DNA of 5,160 bases, taken from Alphaproteobacteria bacterium. GTDB lineage: Bacteria > Pseudomonadota > Alphaproteobacteria > Sphingomonadales > Emcibacteraceae. The stretch spans positions 22,113 to 27,272 of the forward strand of contig NVTJ01000006.1 in NCBI GenBank assembly GCA_002401545.1, given 5' to 3'. The position numbers and the translations under genes are program-made. Shown here piece by piece: positions 1 to 5,160 of this stretch. The notes below the pieces were generated by a model. That model made no database searches. It saw nothing but the letters and a program-made list of their open reading frames with translations, and was not told the DNA's origin. The first letter of the stretch is position 1. Each line of letters begins with the position of its first letter.

Positions 1-1448
1 ATGAAATTGCAAAATATGCCGTCGGTCATGGTACGCTGAAGGATGCCCCGGCCATCAATCACGAAGACCTCAAAACCAAGGGATTTTCCCGCGCACAGCT
101 TGATGCGCTGGAACAAGCCCTTGAAACCGCTTATGATATTACCTTTACCTTCAATCAATGGACTTTGGGTACAGAATTCTGCCTTGATGTGCTGGGCTTC
201 AGCAAAGAACAGTTGAGTGACCTGAATTTCAACATGCTGGATGCCCTGGGCTTCAGCAAGGCGGATATTGATGCCGCGAATCTTTATTGTTCCGGTGCCA
301 TGACGCTGGAAGGCGCCCCCCACCTGAAGGATAAGCATCTGCCAATTTTTGATTGTGCCAACCCTTGCGGCAAAACCGGCAAGCGGTTCCTGTCCGTTGA
401 CAGCCACATTCTGATGATGGCCGCTGCCCAGCCATTCATTTCGGGGGCCATTTCAAAGACCGTCAATATGCCGGCCTCGGCCACCACTGAGGACTGCAAG
501 GAAACCTACCTGAAATCATGGCGGCTTGGTCTCAAGGCCAATGCCCTGTACCGGGACGGGTCAAAACTCAGCCAACCGCTCAGTGCGGCCTTGCTTGATG
601 TGGATGATCTGGAAGAAGAAATTTCCCTGCCCGAAAAGACCAAGGTTGTTGCCGAACGGATCGTTGAGAAAATCATTATGCATTCCGAACGGCGCAGATT
701 ACCGGGCCGCCGCAAGGGCTACACCCAAAAAGCATCCGTTGGCGGCCATAAAATTTACCTGCGTACTGGGGAATATGATGACGGCACCCTCGGTGAAATA
801 TTTCTCGACATGCATAAGGAAGGCGCCGCTTTCCGCAGTTTGATGAATAATTTTGCCATCGCCCTGTCCATCGGCCTTCAGTACGGCGTACCGCTGGAGG
901 AATTTGTCGATGCCTTCACCTTCACCCGCTTCGAACCCTCAGGACAGGTTGTTGGCAATGACGCCATTAAAATGGCCACATCCGTGCTTGATTATATCTT
1001 CCGCGAGTTGGCGGTATCTTATCTGGACCGCAAGGATCTGGCCCATGTCAATACGGACGACCTTGCGCCGGATACCATAGGCCGGGGCGAGAAAGACTCA
1101 TCCCCAGCCGAATCAACCCGTGAAGCGCTGGACCGGGTGATCTCCTATGCCAGCACCGGCTACGTGCGCAAGAGCAATCTCTATGTTCTCAATACAACAG
1201 GAAAATCCAAAACCGGTACGGAGGCCCGCGACGTTAATCAGGAAACCGTTTATGAAACAAAAACGGCCGTGGCCGGCAGTATAACCACCACTGTCAGCAA
1301 ACGGGATATTCGCGCATCCCGGGCCATGGAAGCCAGAATTAAAGGATATGAAGGGGATGCCTGCGGCGAATGTGGTAACTTTACCATGGTCCGCAACGGC
1401 ACCTGCCTTAAATGTGATACTTGCGGGGCAACAAACGGTTGTTCATAG
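1..1448 (+). CDS. nrdJ: Vitamin B12-dependent (class II) ribonucleotide reductase, C-terminal part (5' truncated by window edge)
   Basis: This is the C-terminal 481 codons of adenosylcobalamin-dependent ribonucleotide reductase, a cytoplasmic enzyme that reduces ribonucleotides to deoxyribonucleotides for DNA synthesis. The frame is open from the left edge (first full codon at base 3), so the true start lies outside; full-length alphaproteobacterial enzymes are roughly 1,200 residues. Numbering from the first visible codon, the end of the catalytic barrel shows 'GAISKTVNMP' (about 148-157) and 'LYRDGSKLSQPL' (about 182-193). A TSCPD-type domain spans about 245-345 (KIYLRTGEYDDGTLGEIF). The tail carries cysteines 454, 457, 468, 471, 474 and 480 in CxxC pairs, ending 'CDTCGATNGCS'. 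In this family the cysteine tail passes reducing equivalents to the active site. The catalytic thiyl cysteine and the cofactor-site residues lie upstream and cannot be checked. The identification is very secure. The next gene has its own promoter, so nrdJ probably ends its own transcript. Confidence 0.96.
   Translation, partial: EIAKYAVGHGTLKDAPAINHEDLKTKGFSRAQLDALEQALETAYDITFTFNQWTLGTEFCLDVLGFSKEQLSDLNFNMLDALGFSKADIDAANLYCSGAMTLEGAPHLKDKHLPIFDCANPCGKTGKRFLSVDSHILMMAAAQPFISGAISKTVNMPASATTEDCKETYLKSWRLGLKANALYRDGSKLSQPLSAALLDVDDLEEEISLPEKTKVVAERIVEKIIMHSERRRLPGRRKGYTQKASVGGHKIYLRTGEYDDGTLGEIFLDMHKEGAAFRSLMNNFAIALSIGLQYGVPLEEFVDAFTFTRFEPSGQVVGNDAIKMATSVLDYIFRELAVSYLDRKDLAHVNTDDLAPDTIGRGEKDSSPAESTREALDRVISYASTGYVRKSNLYVLNTTGKSKTGTEARDVNQETVYETKTAVAGSITTTVSKRDIRASRAMEARIKGYEGDACGECGNFTMVRNGTCLKCDTCGATNGCS
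192..259 (+). repeat. Duplicated 'LGFSK' segment within nrdJ
   Basis: A 14-base direct repeat, CTGGGCTTCAGCAA, occurs at 192-205 and again at 246-259, exactly 54 bases (18 codons) apart and in frame. It encodes two 'LGFSK' motifs, each followed by a short acidic helix (EQLSDLN and ADIDAAN). A third, diverged copy, 'KGFSRAQLDALE', lies upstream at about 87-122. The segment therefore looks like three small helical repeats inserted near the barrel. A matching insertion is, as I recall, usual in alphaproteobacterial NrdJ, so it is probably a family trait and not a local duplication. Confidence 0.6.
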
Positions 1449-1470
1449 CCGGTAATGGGGGTTTTATCTC

Positions 1471-1500
1471 TTGTCTAGGAATATTATAGTATGATATAGT
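1471..1500 (+). promoter_or_regulatory. Probable sigma-70-type promoter for the S24 regulator gene
   Basis: In the 87-base gap after nrdJ, TTGTCT (1471-1476, 4 of 6 to TTGACA) and TATAGT (1495-1500, 5 of 6 to TATAAT) are 18 bases apart. Transcription would begin near 1507 and give a short leader before the ATG at 1536. A second TATAGT at 1485-1490 lies exactly 10 bases upstream of the first but has no suitable -35 partner. The assignment is by pattern only. Confidence 0.5.
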
Positions 1501-1504
1501 CCTA
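1476..1504 (+). promoter_or_regulatory. Candidate operator: imperfect palindrome over the promoter
   Basis: The outer arms TAGGAaTAT (1476-1484) and ATAgTCCTA (1496-1504) are inverted copies matching at 8 of 9 positions, with 11 bases between them. The palindrome covers the spacer and the -10 box of the predicted promoter, which is where a self-repressing dimeric regulator would bind. The downstream gene encodes such a regulator, so autorepression is a reasonable inference. The region is AT-rich, so part of the symmetry could be chance. Confidence 0.35.
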
Positions 1505-1535
1505 TTTTAGATTTAAATTTACTCTGGAACAAGAG

Positions 1536-2255
1536 ATGGACTACAACAGATACTATGTCAGGTTAAGGCAAAAGCTGGATCATCTTATCCGCACCAGTTC
1601 CCGCGATGACTATGCCTCCATATCGGCATTAATCGGCAGGAATCATGCCTATATGCAGCAATTCATCAAACGTGGCGTTCCCAAATGTCTCAGGGATGAT
1701 GATATGGGGAAAATTATTGATCATTTCAATATTTCACTGGATTATTTTGGCTCGCCCGATAATTTTCCCAACCCCGGACAGGAACAGTCACATAATCTGG
1801 CCCATAATCTGGCTCATATTCTGGAAAATGACTTCGAGGAAGAGTATGTTCTGGTCAATGTTTATGATATTGAGGCCGCCGCAGGCGCGGGGTCGGTGGT
1901 GGATAATAATGAAATTGCCAATAAGCTGGCCTTTAAAAAAAGCTGGATCAGAAGCAGTTCCAATGCCACGGCGAATGATTTGGCGGTCATCACCGTATCG
2001 GGAGATTCCATGAATCCCACCCTCTATGATGGCGATCACATTCTGGTTGATATGACCCTGACATCCCTGAAAAATGACGGCATATACGTGCTGAGAAATG
2101 ATGACATGATTTTGGTAAAGCGAATTTCCCTTAACCCGGTTACAAAATTATGCACCATCAAGAGCGACAATGGTTTTTATGAAAGCTGGGACGGCTGCCA
2201 GCCCGCTGACCTGGATATATTGGGTCGGGTTATCTGGATGGGCCGGAATATATAA
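1536..2255 (+). CDS. LexA/phage-repressor-like transcriptional regulator with S24 peptidase domain
   Basis: A 239-residue cytoplasmic DNA-binding regulator. Residues about 25-70 form a helix-turn-helix (ASISALIGRNHAYMQQFIKRG), followed by a short linker and a C-terminal S24 (LexA/UmuD-type) fold from about residue 105. The catalytic serine is Ser158 in 'VSGDSMNPTLYDGDHILVD' and the general-base lysine is Lys195 in 'ILVKRI'. Their 37-residue spacing equals that of E. coli LexA (Ser119/Lys156). A likely self-cleavage bond is Ala116-Gly117 in 'IEAAAGAGS'. Members of the family repress promoters and are inactivated by self-cleavage, classically after RecA activation; whether this one responds to DNA damage is unknown. 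The ATG at 1536 has GGA (1526-1528) seven bases upstream. The gene probably forms an operon with the thioesterase gene 23 bases downstream. Its targets cannot be deduced. The helix-turn-helix resembles widespread chromosomal alphaproteobacterial regulators, and no phage genes are near. Confidence 0.93.
   Translation: MDYNRYYVRLRQKLDHLIRTSSRDDYASISALIGRNHAYMQQFIKRGVPKCLRDDDMGKIIDHFNISLDYFGSPDNFPNPGQEQSHNLAHNLAHILENDFEEEYVLVNVYDIEAAAGAGSVVDNNEIANKLAFKKSWIRSSSNATANDLAVITVSGDSMNPTLYDGDHILVDMTLTSLKNDGIYVLRNDDMILVKRISLNPVTKLCTIKSDNGFYESWDGCQPADLDILGRVIWMGRNI
1791..1826 (+). repeat. 12-base tandem repeat (three units) in the regulator's linker
   Basis: Three successive 12-base units, CATAATCTGGCC, CATAATCTGGCT and CATATTCTGGAA, encode HNLA-HNLA-HILE at residues 86-97, between the DNA-binding and S24 domains. 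The first two units differ at one base. Unit length is a multiple of three, so gain or loss of a unit would lengthen or shorten the linker without breaking the frame. Confidence 0.75.
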
Positions 2256-2278
2256 CTACTTGAAATACAGGATTTACC

Positions 2279-2689
2279 ATGAATAAAATCATTCCTTACA
2301 GTGACCGTCAACCCTCTGTCAGAACGGTTCCCATGCAGGCAGATCTCAATGCCAACGGCCATATTTTCGGTGGCTGGATATTATCCCAGATGGATTTGGC
2401 CGGTGGTGGTGAAGCCATACGTTTCTGCGATGGTCCGGTGGCAACGGTGGCCATTGAGGGTCTGAATTTCCACCAGCCTGTCCTGCCCGGTGACTGGCTG
2501 AGTGTCTATACGGATATAGTGAAAGTCGGCACCACCTCTATCACCCTGCATATTGAAGTCACCGTTCTGCGGCGCGGCCACGATAATGAAATCAAGGTAA
2601 CAGAGGGCGACTTTGTTTTTGTGGCACTGGATGAGAGCCACAGGCCGAAAAAGATTGAAACAGCAAAAACTCTATTGACAGAAATATAG
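2279..2689 (+). CDS. yciA: YciA-type acyl-CoA thioesterase (hotdog fold)
   Basis: A 136-residue cytoplasmic thioesterase predicted to hydrolyse acyl-CoA thioesters to free acid and CoA. YciA enzymes have broad chain-length range and are thought to limit CoA trapping and supply free acids for membrane turnover. The diagnostic hotdog motif is 'NANGHIFGGWILSQMDLAGG' (residues 24-43). Asp39 corresponds to the catalytic Asp of characterised YciA proteins, and 'VAIEGLNFHQPVLPGDWLSV' (57-76) forms the usual strand and turn. Length agrees with E. coli YciA (about 132 residues), so the protein looks complete. The start is supported by AGGA (2269-2272) six bases before the ATG. It lies 23 bases after the S24 regulator gene with no promoter visible between, so co-transcription is likely. 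Its 3' end overlaps the convergent repeat-protein gene by 18 bases. Confidence in the family is high; the physiological substrate is unknown. Confidence 0.94.
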   Translation: MNKIIPYSDRQPSVRTVPMQADLNANGHIFGGWILSQMDLAGGGEAIRFCDGPVATVAIEGLNFHQPVLPGDWLSVYTDIVKVGTTSITLHIEVTVLRRGHDNEIKVTEGDFVFVALDESHRPKKIETAKTLLTEI

Positions 2690-3400
2690 TAAATTATACG
2701 TCTGTACAATTTTTTCGAACGCATCTAATTTTTTTTGAAGGCAGTAATTTTTAGCCAGACTGAGAATTATTTTAGCATTATTCTGATCATCATATCCATA
2801 TAGCTGTCTATCCAGTGTAAGGAGTTTGAGAAGAGTTTCTTCCTCTTTTTCCAGTTGTCGGGTTAACCCATACAGGGAATAAAGTTGTCTGTAATATTGA
2901 GACAGCCGGTATCTATCTTCTACACTTTTTCCTAAAATTGAAATATTTTCCAAAATAAGGGGGATTGCGCGCTGATAATCCTTGTTGAAGATAATTATTT
3001 TATAATAAAGGTTGCGGCTTTCTATAGTTGTATTATGTGCCACACCAAGATATTTACGGGATGATATATAAGCCTTTTCTATACGCCCTGGAATTTCCTG
3101 AATTCGACCAGCATTATCGTAATATTTATTAAGGTTTTTTAGGAGGTTAATATACCTGTGATCGTTATGATGGTCGAGGGCATGGCTTCCTAAAAGCATT
3201 TCTTCGCCGTACCGAATAGCGCGGTTCCATTTTTTTCGCATGGCCGCTTTGTCTGCTTTGAGAATAATCTTTCCTAATTTCTTCTCGGTCCAATAAACTT
3301 TACCAGTGGCTTTGAGTGGTTCATTGGCATTAACAAGAGGCGTAAGATATATTAGCAGTAAGAAAGGAAGATAATGTAACCTTCTTTTCACGTATTTCAT
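2672..3400 (-). CDS. Exported tetratricopeptide-like repeat protein of unknown function
   Basis: I do not recognise a named family. The predicted 242-residue protein begins with a clear Sec signal peptide: basic 'MKYVKRR', hydrophobic 'YLPFLLLIYLTPL', and a probable cut after 'VNA' (residue 25). There is no lipobox cysteine, so the product should be periplasmic or secreted. The mature part has about four degenerate helical-hairpin repeats roughly 40-44 residues apart (near residues 81-99, 125-145, 163-185 and 207-227), with kinesin-light-chain-like TPR spacing. An example is 'LYGYDDQNNAKIILSLAKNY'. Such repeats usually bind other proteins. An in-frame ATG at 3415 would add five residues. I prefer 3400 because a predicted promoter would leave an untranslated leader of only about 8 bases before 3415; neither ATG has a good ribosome site. 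It lies downstream of the ECF sigma/FecR pair on the same strand, so a link to that signalling circuit is plausible but inferred. The gene is visibly AT-richer than nrdJ (37% versus 60% G+C in one sampled 60-base row of each). It could be a shortened relative of larger TPR proteins. Confidence 0.75.
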   Translation of the reverse strand: MKYVKRRLHYLPFLLLIYLTPLVNANEPLKATGKVYWTEKKLGKIILKADKAAMRKKWNRAIRYGEEMLLGSHALDHHNDHRYINLLKNLNKYYDNAGRIQEIPGRIEKAYISSRKYLGVAHNTTIESRNLYYKIIIFNKDYQRAIPLILENISILGKSVEDRYRLSQYYRQLYSLYGLTRQLEKEEETLLKLLTLDRQLYGYDDQNNAKIILSLAKNYCLQKKLDAFEKIVQTYNLLYFCQ

Positions 3401-3429
3401 CCCGATTATAGTCATTAATGAGCATATCT

Positions 3430-3457
3430 ATTATAATGTTTTTCTTATTTTAGGCAA
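3430..3457 (-). promoter_or_regulatory. Probable promoter for the exported repeat protein gene
   Basis: Reading the - strand, TTGCCT (3457-3452, 4 of 6 to TTGACA) and a perfect TATAAT (3435-3430) are 16 bases apart, in the gap after the FecR gene. Transcription would start near 3423, about 23 bases before the preferred ATG at 3400. A second perfect TATAAT at 3410-3405 has no good -35 element. If real, this lets the gene be expressed separately from the sigma/FecR pair by the housekeeping sigma factor. Confidence 0.4.
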
Positions 3458-3480
3458 ATTCATTCGGGTTTATTTTTCTA

Positions 3481-4566
3481 TTAAAGATCGAGATTTTTCG
3501 TCTTTTTATATAAATGTATTTCCCGTGAAGACACGCGATTTGAAACTATACCAGCAGTTTGTTCAAGAAATTGTATTAATGATTCAGGATCATCTGCATC
3601 AAAAACGCCAGTGAATTTTGTTTGTGCCAGCTCCGGGTCATAGACATAAATTTGTAGCTTGTTATATCTATTATACTCCTGAATAATTGTAGAAAGCATT
3701 TCGCGTTCAAAAACCAATTGTCTGATACGCCAGGAGGTTACTTTTTTCATATTTTCTATTCGGGTTTTCTTTATGCCCCCTTCATTTGGTACGGCGGCAC
3801 GTTCACCAGTGGAAAGTGTTAATCGCATGTTATTCCTGGCGTGAAAGGGCGATGACTTGCTTTCACGTTTTTCAACGGCAACTTTTCCTTCTACGACTGA
3901 AATGGTGGTTTGATCATTTTGCCTGTAAACATTGAATGTTGTTCCCAGAGCCTCGGCCAGCGTATTATCCGAATAAACACGGAAAGGGCGTGACGGATCA
4001 TGTGCCACATGAAATAGTGCCTCACCCGCCATTAATTCAATTTTCCGGGAATTTTCTGTAAAAACAATCTGAATTTTTGTAGCTGTATTCATATGAACAA
4101 CCGAGCCATCCTCCAACGGCAGACTGCGTTGTTCTCCAATAATTGTTGTATATATCCGGGCATGGCCCGGTTTCTGAAAGTATGTTCCATTTATATAGAG
4201 CGCCGCAGCAAAAAAGACACAGAACACAGCTATACTGGCGGCTATCATCTGTGGATTTCGCCAGAAAGCCATATGATTTCGGCCAGATGAATAAGTTTGC
4301 CGGGCAGTGCCTAATAAGGGGATGACTTCAGGTGCTTTTTGTGCAAGCAGGGCTTCAATAGAAGGCGACTTTTCTTGCGCTGCTTCTTGCCATGATTCAA
4401 AAATAGCCGTTGCCAAAAGTAGCTCATGAACATGATCCGGGGACTTTAAAAGCCACGCGGCAAGCTCTCTGCGTTGTGTCTTGGATAAGATGCCGTGGTC
4501 GAGTTCTTCTGCCCATTGTGCCGCTTGCTGGATAATCTGCTTATTTTGTTTTTTATATAAGGTCAT
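3481..4566 (-). CDS. FecR-like inner-membrane anti-sigma factor / signal transducer
   Basis: A 361-residue single-pass inner-membrane regulator that controls the ECF sigma factor encoded just before it. Family members bind the sigma factor in the cytoplasm and receive a signal in the periplasm, classically from a TonB-dependent receptor. The order of domains is: cytoplasmic DUF4880 (about 10-52, with Trp18 and Trp38 in 'QAAQWAEELDHG' and 'ELAAWLLKSPDH'); one membrane helix (about 107-125, 'MIAASIAVFCVFFAAALYI'); the periplasmic FecR domain (about 136-232, including 'IGEQRSLPLEDGSVVHMNTATKI' and 'ALGTTFNVY'); and a C-terminal DUF4974/STN-like domain (about 278-340, 'TKFTGVFDADDPESLIQFL'). I chose the ATG at 4566 because GGA (4578-4576) sits nine bases upstream and it follows the sigma stop codon by 5 bases. 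An ATG at 4584 would add six residues and overlap the sigma gene by 13 bases, but has no visible ribosome site. No receptor gene is present in the window. Confidence 0.95.
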   Translation of the reverse strand: MTLYKKQNKQIIQQAAQWAEELDHGILSKTQRRELAAWLLKSPDHVHELLLATAIFESWQEAAQEKSPSIEALLAQKAPEVIPLLGTARQTYSSGRNHMAFWRNPQMIAASIAVFCVFFAAALYINGTYFQKPGHARIYTTIIGEQRSLPLEDGSVVHMNTATKIQIVFTENSRKIELMAGEALFHVAHDPSRPFRVYSDNTLAEALGTTFNVYRQNDQTTISVVEGKVAVEKRESKSSPFHARNNMRLTLSTGERAAVPNEGGIKKTRIENMKKVTSWRIRQLVFEREMLSTIIQEYNRYNKLQIYVYDPELAQTKFTGVFDADDPESLIQFLEQTAGIVSNRVSSREIHLYKKTKNLDL

Positions 4567-4571
4567 GGCGT

Positions 4572-5108
4572 TTATTCCGTCCATTTTTCACGACAATATG
4601 CAGCCGCGCGGGCCAGATATTTTTTTACAGTATGGACGGAAATTCCTAATTTTTCAGCAATTTCTTCCCGGCTAAATCCTTCTCTTTTCTTTAAGAGAAG
4701 AACGGCCCGGTACAAAGGAGGCAAGTCTTCTAAAATTTCCTCTAATTGCCTTATGGCCGCACGGTGTTCCAAACTGCGTTCAAGGGAATAGCCATCCCCT
4801 CTGTCATCGGAAATTTCCAATGAATCTATTTCTACAATATGGGGTGTTCTGCGTTTTTGCATAGCGAATTCATTAACCAGATTCGACGCTATTCTAAAGA
4901 GGTAAGATTCAGGTTTTTCAATAATTTTATTTTCATGCACACGCAAAAGGCGCAGATACGCCTCCTGAGCCAAATCCTGTGCATCCTCTTTATTACCCAG
5001 CCGGTAAATAAGAAAACCATAGAGCCTTGGCGCAAAATCAGTCAGCACACGGGCAATTTCCTTTGCCGGCTTGCGTCTGTCTTTCTGATATAATGGCACT
5101 CGGTGCAT
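4572..5108 (-). CDS. FecI-like ECF (extracytoplasmic function) RNA polymerase sigma factor
   Basis: A 178-residue group IV sigma factor that directs RNA polymerase to a small set of promoters when released or activated by its FecR-like partner. Region 2 spans about 25-90, with 'DAQDLAQEAYLRLLR' (42-56) binding core polymerase and 'PESYLFRIASNLVNEFAMQKRR' (66-87) recognising the -10 element. Region 4 spans about 115-175, with a helix-turn-helix in 'FSREEIAEKLGISVHTVKKYLARA' (145-168) for the -35 element. It lacks region 3, as ECF sigmas do, and has the usual length. The ATG at 5108 is supported by AGGA (5117-5114) five bases upstream. It is the first gene of a - strand run and is probably translationally coupled to FecR. 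The 52 bases upstream end at the window edge. A CATAAT (5138-5133) might be a -10 box, but I find no -35 partner. What it regulates is unknown. Confidence 0.96.
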   Translation of the reverse strand: MHRVPLYQKDRRKPAKEIARVLTDFAPRLYGFLIYRLGNKEDAQDLAQEAYLRLLRVHENKIIEKPESYLFRIASNLVNEFAMQKRRTPHIVEIDSLEISDDRGDGYSLERSLEHRAAIRQLEEILEDLPPLYRAVLLLKKREGFSREEIAEKLGISVHTVKKYLARAAAYCREKWTE

Positions 5109-5113
5109 CTGTT

Positions 5114-5117
5114 TCCT
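5114..5117 (-). promoter_or_regulatory. Ribosome binding site of the ECF sigma factor gene
   Basis: AGGA on the - strand, in GTCAGGAAACAG followed directly by the ATG, lies five bases from the start at 5108. It is the strongest Shine-Dalgarno match on the - strand and fixes the sigma start. Confidence 0.75.
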
Positions 5118-5160
5118 GACAAGAAAGAGGGAATTATGGCATGCTGATTAAAGTATACCG

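Noticed and set aside
506..1080. Other open frames overlapping nrdJ on both strands
   Set aside because: All are shadows of the conserved reductase frame, with no family resemblance or ribosome sites.
1430..1475. Possible terminator after nrdJ (AACAA-ACGG-TTGTT hairpin at 1430-1443)
   Set aside because: The stem is only five AT-rich pairs and is not followed directly by a T run; the short TTTT comes some 20 bases later.
1527..1541. GAAC-N7-GGAC overlapping the start of the S24 regulator gene, close to the alphaproteobacterial LexA box GAAC-N7-GAAC
   Set aside because: One base deviates in an eight-base core and the site overlaps the start codon downstream of the predicted promoter; a match this weak is expected by chance.
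1536..2255. S24 regulator as part of a prophage
   Set aside because: No integrase, structural or lysis genes are nearby, and it is flanked by housekeeping-type genes; the helix-turn-helix resembles chromosomal alphaproteobacterial regulators.
2690..2740. T runs after the thioesterase stop codon (T6 and T8) as a terminator
   Set aside because: No stable GC-rich stem precedes them, and they lie inside the convergent repeat-protein coding region, where they encode Lys/Phe/Asn-rich stretches.
4093..4325. + strand open frames of about 60 codons inside the FecR gene
   Set aside because: They lie wholly opposite a well-supported domain-bearing gene and show no recognisable protein features.
5133..5157. 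CATAAT (5138-5133) or TATACT (5157-5152) as the sigma gene promoter
   Set aside because: No acceptable -35 element is found at the right distance within the window; the upstream part may lie beyond the edge.

Overview
The window looks like chromosomal DNA from an alphaproteobacterium. The main grounds are the class II ribonucleotide reductase, which carries the long C-terminal region typical of that class, and an S24-type repressor whose N-terminal helix-turn-helix (around 'LIGRNHAYMQQFIKRG') resembles alphaproteobacterial regulators. I cannot name the genus. The DNA is gene-dense: six coding regions cover almost everything, no gap reaches 100 bases, and I see no RNA genes, insertion sequences or CRISPR arrays.

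Left part, + strand (1-2689). The 3' end of nrdJ (B12-dependent ribonucleotide reductase, cut by the left edge) is followed by an 87-base gap holding a promoter and a candidate palindromic operator. Next comes a LexA/phage-repressor-like regulator with an intact S24 Ser/Lys self-cleavage dyad. A YciA-type acyl-CoA thioesterase gene follows 23 bases later and is probably co-transcribed with it.

Right part, - strand (2672-5108, read right to left). A FecI-like ECF sigma factor is followed directly by its FecR-like membrane anti-sigma/sensor. After 65-80 bases comes a small exported protein made of degenerate tetratricopeptide-like repeats. The sigma/FecR pair forms a cell-surface or periplasmic signalling switch, in which FecR holds or activates the sigma factor in response to an outside signal. 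The usual TonB-dependent receptor partner is not in the window. The exported repeat protein occupies the downstream position, has a probable promoter of its own, and is the least understood gene here. It is visibly AT-richer than nrdJ.

The two blocks converge: the thioesterase gene and the repeat-protein gene overlap tail to tail by 18 bases, and no intrinsic terminator is visible between them. The most interesting points are the receptor-less ECF/FecR/exported-repeat-protein cluster and the probably self-cleaving, autoregulated repressor next to nrdJ. Neither is demonstrably a new system from sequence alone.
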